A DNA stretch of 64,000 bases from Streptomyces justiciae (lineage in GTDB: Bacteria; Actinomycetota; Actinomycetes; Streptomycetales; Streptomycetaceae), in contig NZ_JADDXU010000003.1 in NCBI RefSeq assembly GCF_015163075.1, forward strand, positions 682,001 through 746,000, written 5' to 3'. Shown here piece after piece: positions 1 to 8,741 of the stretch. The notes under the pieces were generated by a model. It did no database searches. It saw only the letters and a list, made by a program, of their open reading frames with translations, and was not told the DNA's origin. The position numbers and the translations under genes are program-made. Position 1 is the stretch's first letter, and the number at the start of each line of letters is the position of its first letter.

Positions 1-144
1 GGCCTCGCCGCCGCGCACCGCGTCCAGGGCGGACTGCACGGACACGTACGGGATCAGTTCCCGCGTGGCCGCCTCCGGAAGCGTGCGCAGAGCGGCTTCG
101 GTGAAGGTGCCCTCGGGACCGAGGTACGCATAGCTGGCTGGCAT
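1..144 (-). CDS. pheA: Prephenate dehydratase, N-terminal part (cut by window edge)
   Basis: Only the first 48 codons are present; the rest lies left of the window. The start of the protein contains YLGPEGTFTEAALR, the typical beginning of PheA, which decarboxylates and dehydrates prephenate to phenylpyruvate in phenylalanine synthesis. The ATG is at 142-144. The gene is 107 nt downstream of the DyP peroxidase gene and on the same strand, so read-through from the copper operon is possible but not shown. Identification rests on this short conserved segment. Confidence 0.85.
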   Translation of the reverse strand, partial: MPASYAYLGPEGTFTEAALRTLPEAATRELIPYVSVQSALDAVRGGEA

Positions 145-251
145 GACCTCACCCTAATGGGCCTTGCGGAACGCCGGGCACTCGTCCCAGTACGGCCCCA
201 CCGCTGAGTGAACCGGCGTGACCCGGAGCCGCCCGCGCCGTTGGCACGCGC

Positions 252-1541
252 TCACCCTTCCAGCAGCCCCTGCCCCACATACTCCCCTTCCGCCGCCCCA
301 CCCGGCACCGCGAACAGCCCGCTCGACTCGTGGCGGATGTACCGCGACAGCGCGTCCCCGCGGTCGAGCTTGCGTTGGACGGGGACGAAGCCGCGCAGGG
401 GGTCGGCCTGCCAGCAGACGAAGAGGAGGCCCGCGTCCGGGACGCCGTCCGTGTCGATGCCGTCGTGGAAGGACCAGGGGCGGCGGAGCATCGCCGCGCC
501 CCCGTTCTGGTCGGGCCGGGTGATCCGGGCGTGGGCGTTGAGGGGGACCACCAGGTCGCCCTTGGCGTCGGTCTTCTCCAGGTCCATCGCGGTCGTCTCG
601 GAGCCCCCGGTCAGCGGCGCCCCGTCCGCCTTGCGACGCCCGATGACCTGCTCCTGCGCCTTCACCGACAGCTGCTCCCAGTCGTCGAGGAGCATGCGGA
701 TACGGCGTACGACGGCGTAGGAGCCGTTCGCCATCCATGCGGGGTCCCCCGAGGAGGGCACGAAGATCCGCCGGTCGAAGTCGGATTCCGTCGGCTTGGG
801 ATTGCGGGTGCCGTCGATCTGGCCCATCAGGTTGCGGGCCGTCATGGGGTGGGCGGTGGCGCCCGGCGACCGGTTGAAGCCGTTCATCTGCCAGCGGACC
901 TTCGCCGCGCCGCCCGCGTCCTTCTGGATCGCGCGCAGGGCGTGGAAGGCGACCAGGGCGTCGTCGGCGCCGATCTGCACCCACAGGTCGCCGTTGCTGC
1001 GCGCCTTGTCGAGCCGGTCGGAGGAAAAGTCGGGCAGCGGATCGAGGGCGACCGGCCGCTGCTTCTCCAAGCCGGTCCGCGCGAAGAAGCTGTGCCCGAA
1101 GCCGAAGGCGATCGTCAGCGAGGACGGACCGGCGTCGCGGGCGACGTCCGTGTCGTCACTCGCCATGGCCTCGCCCGCCATCAGCCGTCGTGCCGTCTCC
1201 GACCAGCGGCGCAGCAGTGCGGCCGCCCCCTTGCGGCCCGCGCCCGCCGCCAGGTCGAAGGCGACGAGGTGGCCGCGGGCCTGGAGGCCCTGGAGGATGC
1301 CGGGCTGATGTTTCCCGTGAAACATCACCTCCTCGGCGCCGAGCGAGGTCAGCGGGGTGGCCTCGGCGGGCCGGGCGGCGTATCCCACGGCTCCGCCGGC
1401 CGCGCCGAGCACGAGCCCGGTGGCACCGGCGGTGCCGAGCAGTCGGCGCCGCGAAAGGCCCTCCTTGGAGGCACTTTCGGAAACGCCGTCATTAACTGCC
1501 TTCTCGGGCGTCCGGGTCTGCGGAATGGACTGGTCAGCCAC
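252..1541 (-). CDS. dtpA: Tat-exported DyP-type haem peroxidase (DtpA/EfeB-like)
   Basis: A 429-aa protein with a twin-arginine signal (SRRRLLGTAG, about residues 29-38) followed by a hydrophobic stretch. The DyP hallmark GQIDGTRN (GxxDG) is in the middle and a haem-ligand region RPWSFHDG is near the C terminus, with PLRGFVPVQRKL after it. DyP peroxidases use haem to reduce peroxide. In Streptomyces lividans the equivalent gene, next to sco, ecuC and copCD, is dtpA, whose product is needed for GlxA copper-oxidase maturation and development. Gene order here matches that locus. It begins 6 nt after the CopCD gene, so the two are co-transcribed. EfeB-like deferrochelatase is the alternative name, but no EfeU/EfeO genes are nearby. 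Confidence 0.9.
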   Translation of the reverse strand: MADQSIPQTRTPEKAVNDGVSESASKEGLSRRRLLGTAGATGLVLGAAGGAVGYAARPAEATPLTSLGAEEVMFHGKHQPGILQGLQARGHLVAFDLAAGAGRKGAAALLRRWSETARRLMAGEAMASDDTDVARDAGPSSLTIAFGFGHSFFARTGLEKQRPVALDPLPDFSSDRLDKARSNGDLWVQIGADDALVAFHALRAIQKDAGGAAKVRWQMNGFNRSPGATAHPMTARNLMGQIDGTRNPKPTESDFDRRIFVPSSGDPAWMANGSYAVVRRIRMLLDDWEQLSVKAQEQVIGRRKADGAPLTGGSETTAMDLEKTDAKGDLVVPLNAHARITRPDQNGGAAMLRRPWSFHDGIDTDGVPDAGLLFVCWQADPLRGFVPVQRKLDRGDALSRYIRHESSGLFAVPGGAAEGEYVGQGLLEG

Positions 1542-1547
1542 GGTGGT

Positions 1548-3458
1548 TCAGCCGATCTGCGCGTTCTTGGAGACGGTGGTCTGGTCGATGTCGGAGGTCC
1601 GCACGGTCACGGCGACCTTCCAGTCGCCCGCCATGGGGAGCTGTACGCCGGCGGCGGACCAGTGGCCGGTGGTGATGCGGTCGGGGGTGACGGGCAGCGG
1701 CCCGATGTTCTTGGCCTCCAGGGTGAAGGACACCTTCACCTCGGGGACGTCGAAGGCCCGGCCGTTGGGCCGCTCCACGTAGACGTGCATCTCGTTGGCG
1801 CCCACGCGCGCGGGGTTGAGGTCGATGCGGACGAGTCCCTTGCCGTCCTCGCCGCCGGTGTCGAAGGGCATGTCCAGGGTGACCGCGGCGGACGAGTCGG
1901 CGGTGGAGGACGAGGAGGAGGCGGACGAGGAGGTGGCCGCCTTGGCGTCTTGTTCGGTGCGTCCGGGCTCGGTCTGGGTGAGCACGGTGGTGACGGCGAG
2001 CAGGACGACGGCGACGCCTGCCTCGGCGAGCACCGAGCGGCGCAGCCCGAACCGGTCGGGGTCGGCGTCGCGCTGCCGCTTGCGCCGGGCGGCGTCGACG
2101 GCGGCCTGCTGCCGGGCGAGCTGGGCGGCCCGCCGGGAGTCGGCCCCGGCCGCTCCGGCACCGACGCGCTCCTTCTCCCGTACGGCAGTCCCGTCCGCGT
2201 CGGTCTCCTCGGCGTCAGCGAGCGTCACCGACCCCGCGTCTCCCAACCGCCCGGTCCACCGCCGAGAGATCCACGCGATGCCGACGAGCAGCGCGACGAG
2301 TCCGATCTTGACGAGCAGCAGCTGGCCGTACCTGGTCTCGGTGAAGGCGGACCAGGAGCCGAGCTGACGCCATGACTGGTAGATGCCGGTCGCGACGAGG
2401 GTGAGGACGCTGCCGAAGGCGAGCGTGGAGAAGCGGCTCACGGCGGAGCGCTCGATGGGGGTGTCCGCGCGGTACAGGGCCACGAGGAGTGTGCACAGGC
2501 CGCCCAGCCAGGCTGCGACGGCCAGCAGGTGGATCACGTCGACGGGCATCGCGATGCCGGTCTGGAGGCCGGTGGAGGCGTGCTCGGCCATGGCCCAGCT
2601 CGCGGCGAGCCCGGCGGCGACGACGGTGCCGCCGATGGCGAGCCCGAAGGTCAGGTCGCGCTTCTCCTCGTCCTCGCGCTTGTCGTAGGCGCCGAAGAGC
2701 ACGGCGATGAACAGCGCGGCTGCGGCGAGCAGCAGCAGCCGGGAGACGAGCGCGGCGCCGGTCTTGGTCTGCAGGGCCTGGCCGAGCAGGCTGAGGTCGA
2801 AGACGTCGCCGACGGAGCCGGTGCTGGTGTAGGAGCCGCGCAGGAGCAGCAGCAGGAGCGTGGCGGCGGTGAGCGCGAGCCATCCGGAGACGACGGTGCG
2901 CTGTACGGCCCGTACCCCGGAGCCGCGCTGCCAGCAGGCGAGGACGAAGGCGGCGCCGCCGACCATGACGGCGAACCCGGCGTAGGAGACGTAGCGGCCG
3001 AAGCCGTAGAGCCAGCCGACGACCCCGCCGCCGGCGGTCTGGCCGGAGACCGAGACGCTCGTCTGGGAGGGGGCGCCGATGGAGAAGGTGTAGGCCCCGG
3101 CGACGGGGTGGCTGTCCTCGGAGACGACCTGGTAGGTGACGGTGTACGTGCCGTCGGGCAGCCCGCTGTGCAGCTGTACGGCGTAGGTGGTGCCGCTGAC
3201 GTTGGACGCCTTGCCCTGGTCGACGCGCTTGCCCTTGGGGTCGAGGACCCGGAGTGAGCCGTCGGACATCGCGACCTTCTCGGAGAAGGTGAGCGAGATC
3301 TGGTCCGGGGCCTTGTCGACCACCGTCCCCTGCTGGGGGTCGCTGCCGGTCAGCGCGGCGTGCGCGGAGGCCGGCCCGGCACCGGCGAGGAGCAGTCCGG
3401 TGGCCGCGAGGAGCAGCAGCACCAGGACCCGTACGCGGGGGGCGATGGTCTGCGTCAA
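1548..3458 (-). CDS. CopC-CopD fusion, copper-binding membrane protein
   Basis: A 636-aa protein. The signal peptide ends ...ASA and the predicted mature protein starts HAALTGSDP, so His1 can form the CopC copper site. DSHPVAGAYTF closes the CopC domain at about residue 125. About eight hydrophobic segments (residues 145-400) form the CopD-like membrane domain. A charged R/A/D-rich cytoplasmic stretch follows, then another TM segment and a C-terminal extracytoplasmic beta domain of YcnJ type. The role is periplasm-side copper binding and uptake. The PCu(A)C gene lies 14 nt upstream and dtpA 6 nt downstream. There is no sign of a frameshift at the domain joins. Confidence 0.9.
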   Translation of the reverse strand: MTQTIAPRVRVLVLLLLAATGLLLAGAGPASAHAALTGSDPQQGTVVDKAPDQISLTFSEKVAMSDGSLRVLDPKGKRVDQGKASNVSGTTYAVQLHSGLPDGTYTVTYQVVSEDSHPVAGAYTFSIGAPSQTSVSVSGQTAGGGVVGWLYGFGRYVSYAGFAVMVGGAAFVLACWQRGSGVRAVQRTVVSGWLALTAATLLLLLLRGSYTSTGSVGDVFDLSLLGQALQTKTGAALVSRLLLLAAAALFIAVLFGAYDKREDEEKRDLTFGLAIGGTVVAAGLAASWAMAEHASTGLQTGIAMPVDVIHLLAVAAWLGGLCTLLVALYRADTPIERSAVSRFSTLAFGSVLTLVATGIYQSWRQLGSWSAFTETRYGQLLLVKIGLVALLVGIAWISRRWTGRLGDAGSVTLADAEETDADGTAVREKERVGAGAAGADSRRAAQLARQQAAVDAARRKRQRDADPDRFGLRRSVLAEAGVAVVLLAVTTVLTQTEPGRTEQDAKAATSSSASSSSSTADSSAAVTLDMPFDTGGEDGKGLVRIDLNPARVGANEMHVYVERPNGRAFDVPEVKVSFTLEAKNIGPLPVTPDRITTGHWSAAGVQLPMAGDWKVAVTVRTSDIDQTTVSKNAQIG

Positions 3459-3472
3459 GGTGGGTCCCTCCC

Positions 3473-3925
3473 TCAGTGTCCGGTCTTGGGGGTGTACGTC
3501 GCGGACTTCACCGGCATCTCGACGGTGACCGGATCGGAGTCGGCGAAGTGCAGTTCGACGGAGACGGTCTCGCCCTGCTTCGGCTGGTGCTTCAGCTTCT
3601 CGAACATCAGGTGGGTGCCGCCGCTTTTGAACACGAGTTGACCGTGTGCGGGTACGTCGAGGCGCTTGGTCTCCTGCATGGCGGCGTCGACCGTCTCGTG
3701 CATGGTGACCTCGCCGAGGTCACTGGTCACGGACGTCAGCTCGTCCTTCGTACCGCCCTTGTTGGTGACGGTCAGGAAGCCGGCGGCCATCGAGTCGGAG
3801 ACCGGCTGTGGCATGTAGGCGCCGGAGACGGACAGGTCGGCCGCTTCGTCGTCGGACGAACCGCAGCCCGCCAGCAGCAGGGTCCCGGTCAGGGCGACGC
3901 CGAGGAGCGCGGCGGTGCGCCTCAC
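3473..3925 (-). CDS. PCu(A)C copper chaperone lipoprotein (ECuC-like)
   Basis: A 150-aa lipoprotein starting at a GTG that overlaps the sco stop codon (GTGA, 3922-3925); longer upstream reading frames are shadows. The lipobox is LLLAGC. The copper-site pattern H...M...HxM is seen as TMHETVDAAMQE and then THLMF. The family passes Cu(I) to Sco proteins and the CuA site of cytochrome c oxidase, and in Streptomyces also toward GlxA. Translational coupling to sco supports a joint role in extracellular copper delivery. Confidence 0.92.
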   Translation of the reverse strand: MRRTAALLGVALTGTLLLAGCGSSDDEAADLSVSGAYMPQPVSDSMAAGFLTVTNKGGTKDELTSVTSDLGEVTMHETVDAAMQETKRLDVPAHGQLVFKSGGTHLMFEKLKHQPKQGETVSVELHFADSDPVTVEMPVKSATYTPKTGH

Positions 3926-4575
3926 GGAGTCTCTCCCTTGACGAGCTTGGGGAGGTCCTTGATGTAGTCGTCGACGGTGGCGTCCTCGGTGTAGAGGACG
4001 TACCCGCCGTCGGTCTTCGGGGAGAAGGCGACGACCTGGGTGCCGTGCGTCGAGACGATCTTGCCGTTCTTGTCCTTGTGCGGGGCCTCGATGGTGATGC
4101 CGAGGGTGCGGGCGCCGGCCTGGATGGTGGCGAAGTCGCCGGTGAGGCCGACGACCTGGGAGTCGATGCCCTTGAGCCACTTGCCGAGCGCCTTCGGGGT
4201 GTCCCGGTCGGGGTCGGTGGTGACGAACACGACCCGCAGCTCGTCCTGCTGCGCCTTGGGCAGCTTGCTCTTGGCCACGGCGATGTTGCTCATGGTCGTC
4301 GGGCAGACGTCGGGGCAGTTGGTGTAGCCGAAGTAGATCAGCGTCGGACGGCCCTTGGTCTGCTCGCGGAGGTCGTACTTCTTGCCGTTCGTGTCCGTGA
4401 GGACGAGGTCCGGCTTCTCGAACGGCTTGTCGAGGACGATGGCGGCCTTGGTGTTGGCGGAGTCCTCGGAGACCACGGAGACGGGCGAACCGGTGTCGTC
4501 ACCGCTGCCGCAGGCGGTCAGGGTCAGGGAGGCGGCGGCGAGCAGGGCGGCCGCGGCGAACGTCTTCTTGCGCAT
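3922..4575 (-). CDS. sco: Sco1/SenC-family copper metallochaperone lipoprotein
   Basis: A 217-aa lipoprotein (lipobox LTLTAC). It has a thioredoxin-like fold with the copper motif NCPDVCP (CxxxC) and the conserved later His in STHGTQ. Sco proteins deliver copper to cytochrome c oxidase subunit II. The gene sits between the YcnI-like gene (91 nt upstream) and the PCu(A)C chaperone (4-nt overlap). Length and motifs are normal for the family. Confidence 0.93.
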   Translation of the reverse strand: MRKKTFAAAALLAAASLTLTACGSGDDTGSPVSVVSEDSANTKAAIVLDKPFEKPDLVLTDTNGKKYDLREQTKGRPTLIYFGYTNCPDVCPTTMSNIAVAKSKLPKAQQDELRVVFVTTDPDRDTPKALGKWLKGIDSQVVGLTGDFATIQAGARTLGITIEAPHKDKNGKIVSTHGTQVVAFSPKTDGGYVLYTEDATVDDYIKDLPKLVKGETP

Positions 4576-4666
4576 AGAGAAATGTCCCAGATGTGATGGC
4601 TCCGGCGTGCACCGGGGGCGTACGGGTGGCCGTGCAACCCCCGGTGCGACGCGCGGACGGGCGGAC

Positions 4667-5419
4667 TCAGGCGTCGGTGCCCGGGCTGGTGCGGCGGCGG
4701 CCCGCGAGCACGCCGTACGCGACGCCGAGCGCGCCGACGACGATGCCGACGACGCCGAGCACCCGGGCGGTGGTGTCGCTGCTGTCGGCGGGGGCGGCGG
4801 TCTCGGTGGCGGTGTTCTCGGCCGACTTGGCGTCGTCGGAGGCCTTCTCGGCGTCCGTCGAGCCGTGCGAGTGGCCGTCCTCGGTCGCCTCGGACAGCGT
4901 CAGCACGGGCGCCGGGTTCTCCGGCTCCTCCTGGCCGTCCTGCTGGACCTCGATCCAGCGGACGACCTCCTTGTTGGAGTACGTCTGGATCGCCTTGAAG
5001 GTCAGTTCGTCGGCGTCCTCGGGGAGGGCGCCGACGGAGACCGGGAACTTCTGGAAGAAGCCCGGCTGGATGCCCTTGCCGGTGGCGGTCCAGGTGATCT
5101 TGGAGACGGCCTGGTCGATCTTCTCGCCGTGCATCTCGATCGGCTTGTCGAGCGTGGCCTTGGTGACCTTCACGTCCCAGCCGTCGACCGGCTCCGGCAT
5201 CGCGGAGGCGAGCGGGTGGTCGGTCGGGAAGGTGACCTCGAGCTTGGTGGTCGAGGCCTTGTCGCGCTCGTTCGGCACCTTGAAGTCGACGACCGCGTAG
5301 CCGCCCTTGGCCGCAGTGCCCTCGGGCTGCACGCTGACGTGCGCGAACGCGGGGGAGGACAGGACGACGACGGCCGAGGCGGTGAGGGCGCCGACGGCGG
5401 CGATACGAGAGGTCTTCAT
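4667..5419 (-). CDS. YcnI-family (DUF1775) copper-associated exported protein
   Basis: A 250-aa protein from ATG 5417-5419; the frame stays open upstream, but MKTSRIAAVGAL begins a clear signal peptide. Cleavage after ...PAFA leaves a mature N-terminal His (HVSVQPEG), the copper-binding feature of DUF1775. Residues about 28-170 are the beta domain, followed by a charged linker with HSHG, and a C-terminal TM helix with RRR anchors it. It is the probable first gene of the copper operon (ycnI, sco, PCu(A)C, copCD, dtpA). Confidence 0.88.
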   Translation of the reverse strand: MKTSRIAAVGALTASAVVVLSSPAFAHVSVQPEGTAAKGGYAVVDFKVPNERDKASTTKLEVTFPTDHPLASAMPEPVDGWDVKVTKATLDKPIEMHGEKIDQAVSKITWTATGKGIQPGFFQKFPVSVGALPEDADELTFKAIQTYSNKEVVRWIEVQQDGQEEPENPAPVLTLSEATEDGHSHGSTDAEKASDDAKSAENTATETAAPADSSDTTARVLGVVGIVVGALGVAYGVLAGRRRTSPGTDA

Positions 5420-5565
5420 GAAAAGGGGCACTCCACTTCGAGAGGTGATTCCGGTGATGAAGAGGGGTACGCGCGCGTGGAGGTGCCCGACGGCTGTCGG
5501 ACACGGGCACGCGTACGTGGGCCGCACGACGGCGGCCTCCCCTTCCCGGGAAGTGGCGCGTCGTG

Positions 5566-6381
5566 TCAGGCGGCGAGTGCGAGAGCGTCGGCGGCCGGTG
5601 GGCCGCGCCTGATCACCGTGTGCTGGAGTGCGGTGGTACGGGGTGCGGGCGGCGCGAGCAGCGCGGTGCGCGGCAGCGCCGGGCCGGTCAGCGGTGCGCC
5701 GGGCAGCCCGGCCCGCAGGGTGCGGACCAGGGCGAGCGCGCCGCGCAGGGACCGTACGAGAGCCCCCTCGGCGACGCCGTGCGCCGACAGTTCGGCCAGC
5801 CGCAGCAGCGCCAGGTCGCCGTGGCGCAGCAGCCAGCCGGCGGCCAGGGCCGCGAGGACGTGACCGAGCAGCATCGGCAGGGAGGGCAGCAGCGAGACGG
5901 AGGAGCCGTCCGTCATGGCGTCCGCGGACATGTCCATGTGCGCGTGCGTGCCCGGATACAGGCGCGCTTCGGAAAGGATGCGGGCCGCCTGGACGGGGCT
6001 GATCGCCGCCGCGGTGGTCCCGCAGACCAGGCGCGCGGCCTGCTCGATCAGGGACGCGTCGCTCATGCCGGCCATGGAGGTCGTCGACGGCTCGGCCGCG
6101 ACGGTGTGCTGCCCGAGCCCGAACAGCGTGTGCAGCACGACCTGTCCGGCCGTGAGCAGCCCCGCGATGCCCGGCAGCGACCGCACGCGTCCGGCGAGCG
6201 GCGCGGCCACCACGGCGACCCCGAGGAATCCCGCGCCGAGGGTCCACAGCGGGACCGTGGCGCAGGAGGCGAGCACGTGCCCGCCCGCGGCCAGCACGAC
6301 GCAGACCGCGGCGAACACCGCGGCCCGCAGGACCCGGAGGCCGGTTCCGGTGCGCGCCGTGCACGGGTGGGGGGCAGTCAT
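5566..6381 (-). CDS. Integral membrane protein next to copper operon
   Basis: A 271-aa protein with about five hydrophobic helices and an Ala/Pro-rich C-terminal tail; no family is recognised with certainty. Between helices is a Met/His-rich segment (HAHMDMSADAM, about residues 140-150), and a shorter MAGM occurs earlier. Such clusters often bind copper. The gene lies 146 nt upstream of the YcnI-like gene on the same strand, so it probably belongs to the copper locus, possibly as its first gene. The copper role is inferred from position and composition only. Confidence 0.75.
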   Translation of the reverse strand: MTAPHPCTARTGTGLRVLRAAVFAAVCVVLAAGGHVLASCATVPLWTLGAGFLGVAVVAAPLAGRVRSLPGIAGLLTAGQVVLHTLFGLGQHTVAAEPSTTSMAGMSDASLIEQAARLVCGTTAAAISPVQAARILSEARLYPGTHAHMDMSADAMTDGSSVSLLPSLPMLLGHVLAALAAGWLLRHGDLALLRLAELSAHGVAEGALVRSLRGALALVRTLRAGLPGAPLTGPALPRTALLAPPAPRTTALQHTVIRRGPPAADALALAA

Positions 6382-6438
6382 GGCGGGCTCATCATCGCAC
6401 TGGCCTTACGGCGGCCATACGGCAGGTCCACAAGATGA

Positions 6439-6453
6439 CGTACGAGTCGTACG
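6439..6453. promoter_or_regulatory. 15-nt palindrome in divergent promoter region
   Basis: CGTACGAGTCGTACG is a perfect inverted repeat about one G. It lies in the 231-nt space between the leftward membrane-protein gene and the rightward ATPase gene, so it could be an operator for either. A second palindrome, CCCATATGGG, is at 6518-6527. Neither matches a regulator site I can name. Confidence 0.4.
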
Positions 6454-6612
6454 ACCGGAAGATCACCTTCTGGCGCAAACGGCCCCACATACCCCATTCA
6501 ACGCCCCCTACGCATCCCCCATATGGGCGGCATCACGTCGACGGTGTGCTTACACCCGGGCACGGGCGGCAATACGTAACGGTATGTCGAGCCGCGGCCG
6601 GGAGGCTGGAGC

Positions 6613-7062
6613 ATGAGCATCTGGTGGTCACTCCATCTGCGGCGCGAGGCTGCGAGCGTTCCGCTGGCCCGGCGCCTGCTGCTCGGCACCATGGAGACGG
6701 CGGGCGTCGACCCGGACGTCTCCTACGACCTCTCCGTCGCCCTCAGCGAGGCCTGCGCCAACGCCGTCGAGCACGGCGGGGACACCGGGCACGGCGGCAC
6801 CTCGGAGGCGTACCGCGTCACCGCCTACCTGGACGGCGAGAAGTGCCGTATCGAGGTCGCCGACTCCGGCCCCGGGTTCCTCCGCTCCGCACCCGCCTTC
6901 CGCCGCGCGCCCAGCGAGGCGGAGCACGGCCGCGGCCTGTGTCTGATCCAGGAGCTCGCCGACCACGTCCACATCGGCAACAAGCCGGGCCGGGGCGGTG
7001 CGGTGGTCAGCTTCGACAAGATCCTCAAGTGGAAGAAGGACGCTCCGCTCATGGCGGTGTAG
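6613..7062 (+). CDS. RsbW-like ATP-binding protein (HATPase_c_2)
   Basis: A 149-aa single-domain GHKL ATPase. The N box is SEACANAVEHG (about residues 45-55) and the G1 box is VADSGPGF. A GRGLCLI segment matches the ATP lid. Such small serine-kinase-like proteins in Streptomyces act as anti-sigma factors or as regulators of anti-sigma antagonists. No sigma or antagonist gene is adjacent, so the partner is unknown. ATG 6613 is preceded by GGAGGCTGGAG. Confidence 0.88.
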   Translation: MSIWWSLHLRREAASVPLARRLLLGTMETAGVDPDVSYDLSVALSEACANAVEHGGDTGHGGTSEAYRVTAYLDGEKCRIEVADSGPGFLRSAPAFRRAPSEAEHGRGLCLIQELADHVHIGNKPGRGGAVVSFDKILKWKKDAPLMAV

Positions 7063-7116
7063 GGCTCTCCACACGGCTCAACTGCTGTTGTCAGTGGCCC
7101 CGGTTAGGGTCGCGGC

Positions 7117-7677
7117 ATGGAGATCGAGTCCGAAGAGCTGCCCGGTGGCGTGGTCCTGCGTCCCGCCGCGCCCGGTGACGCCGAGGCGCTGTGCGCCGCC
7201 TACGTCGCCAACCGGAAGCATCTCGAGCCGTGGGAGCCGCGCCGCCCCGAGGACTTCTTCACCGTCATGGGCCAGCGGATACGTCTGGACGAGCGGCTCC
7301 GGCAGTTCGCGGAGGGCCGGATCGTGCCGTGGCACCTGGAGTCCGACGGGCGGATCGTGGGCGCGATCACCCTGACCGGCATCATCCTGGGGCCGTTCCG
7401 CAGCGCCTACCTCGGCTACTGGATCGCCGCCGACCAGCAGGGCCGGGGCCTCGCGACCGCCGCCGTGGAGCGGGTGAGCCGGGCCGCGCGGGAGACGGTC
7501 GGGCTGCACCGCATCGAGGCCACCACGGTCGTGGACAACGCGGGTTCGCAACGCGTGCTGGAGAAGTGCGGCTTCGAGCCGATCGGCCTGGCGCCGCGCT
7601 ATCTGCACATCAACGGCGAGTGGCGCGACCACCGGATGTTCCAGCGGATCCTGCACGACGACGACCCGCAGCCGTGA
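7117..7677 (+). CDS. GNAT-family N-acetyltransferase (RimJ/RimL type)
   Basis: A 186-aa protein. The acetyl-CoA loop is seen as QQGRGLATAAVERV, and the C-terminal half has the RimJ/RimL pattern HRIEATTVVDNAGSQRVLEKCGF. It probably acetylates a protein N terminus or small amine; the substrate cannot be told. It begins 54 nt after the ATPase gene. A short GC-rich hairpin (GCCCC-GTGAA-GGGGC, 7683-7697) follows its stop and may end transcription. Confidence 0.88.
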   Translation: MEIESEELPGGVVLRPAAPGDAEALCAAYVANRKHLEPWEPRRPEDFFTVMGQRIRLDERLRQFAEGRIVPWHLESDGRIVGAITLTGIILGPFRSAYLGYWIAADQQGRGLATAAVERVSRAARETVGLHRIEATTVVDNAGSQRVLEKCGFEPIGLAPRYLHINGEWRDHRMFQRILHDDDPQP

Positions 7678-7682
7678 CGAAA

Positions 7683-7697
7683 GCCCCGTGAAGGGGC
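7683..7697 (+). terminator. Possible terminator after GNAT gene
   Basis: A 5-bp G/C stem (GCCCC/GGGGC) with a 5-nt loop begins 6 nt after the stop codon and is followed by CCGTATTT. It is short, so termination is only possible. Confidence 0.35.
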
Positions 7698-7781
7698 CGT
7701 ATTTCAGCTTCCTCAGCATTCACAGGCGGCTCCCAGCGTCCTCCGATCCCCCTGACGGACAGCGTCCCTAACTTCCCGATC

Positions 7782-8732
7782 ATGACGGGAAACCACAAGG
7801 ACAAGACGATCACCCGGCGCCGCGCCCTCGCCGTGACCGGCGGCACGGTCGCCGCGGGCGGCCTCGCCGTCGCCGGCTACCAGTCGGCCTTCGCCGACAC
7901 CGAGACCACCGCCGACGCGACCGCCACCGCGTCGGCCACCAGCACCAGCAGCGCGTGCATGACGCTCATGACGAGCGTCACCGAAGGCCCGTACTACCTG
8001 GACGGCGCCCTGGTCAGAAAGGACATCACCGAGGGCAAGAGCGGCGTCCCGCTCACCCTGCGCCTGACCGTCGTCGACGCCACCGACGGCTGCACCCCGG
8101 TCCCCGGCGCGGCCGTGGAGATCTGGCACTGCGACGCCTGGGGCTACTACTCCGGCTACACCACCGCCAACCCCGGCGGCTCGGCCCCCGCCGAGAGCGA
8201 GGACGGCTCCACCGCCAACGACGCCACCTACCTGCGTGGCTACCAGATCGCCAACGGCAACGGGGTCGTCAAGTTCGAGACGATCTTCCCGGGTTGGTAC
8301 ACCCCGCGCACCTGCCACATCCACGTCAAGGTCCACACCGGCGGCGAGAAGGAGGACGGCACCTACGAGGGCGGCAAGGTCAACTACACCGGCCAGTTCT
8401 TCTTCGACGACGACATCGCCCAGGAGATCTTCACCCTGGAGCCGTACTCGAAGCACTCCGGCAGCTACACCACCCTCGACAACGACATGGTGTACGACGG
8501 CGGCGGCGCCTCCAGCGGCCTGCTCACCCTCAAGGCGGTCAAGAAGGCCGACCCGTCCAAGGGCTACAAGGGCTTCCTCACCCTCGGCATCGACCCCGAC
8601 GCCGAGAGCACCGGCGCGGGCAGCGGCGCCGGCGGCGCCGGCGGCACACCCCCGAGCGGCGCGCCGACCGGCGAACCCCCGTCCGACGCTCCGTCCGAAA
8701 GCGCCACTGCCTCCGCCTCGGCGTCCTCGTAA
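7782..8732 (+). CDS. Tat-exported intradiol ring-cleavage dioxygenase-like protein
   Basis: A 316-aa protein. A twin-arginine signal (TRRRALAVTGG, about residues 11-21) is followed by a T/A/S-rich linker. The dioxygenase core (about 55-255) has TEGPYYLDG, EIWHCDAWGYYSG and PRTCHIHVKVH, which hold the Tyr and His iron ligands of catechol dioxygenases. The C terminus is a Gly/Pro/Ser/Ala-rich tail with no binding module recognised. Exported Streptomyces members act on lignin- or plant-derived catechols, but the substrate here is unknown. The start codon precedes a complete Tat signal. Confidence 0.88.
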   Translation: MTGNHKDKTITRRRALAVTGGTVAAGGLAVAGYQSAFADTETTADATATASATSTSSACMTLMTSVTEGPYYLDGALVRKDITEGKSGVPLTLRLTVVDATDGCTPVPGAAVEIWHCDAWGYYSGYTTANPGGSAPAESEDGSTANDATYLRGYQIANGNGVVKFETIFPGWYTPRTCHIHVKVHTGGEKEDGTYEGGKVNYTGQFFFDDDIAQEIFTLEPYSKHSGSYTTLDNDMVYDGGGASSGLLTLKAVKKADPSKGYKGFLTLGIDPDAESTGAGSGAGGAGGTPPSGAPTGEPPSDAPSESATASASASS

Positions 8733-8741
8733 GGTACGGCC

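Noticed and set aside
330..2375. 681-codon + strand open frame across dtpA and copCD
   Set aside because: Antisense to two well-supported genes; Gly/Val/Ala/Arg low-complexity translation.
4667..6364. 565-codon frame as a longer YcnI-like protein
   Set aside because: A clear signal peptide starts at 5419; upstream codons are the shadow of the neighbouring membrane-protein gene.
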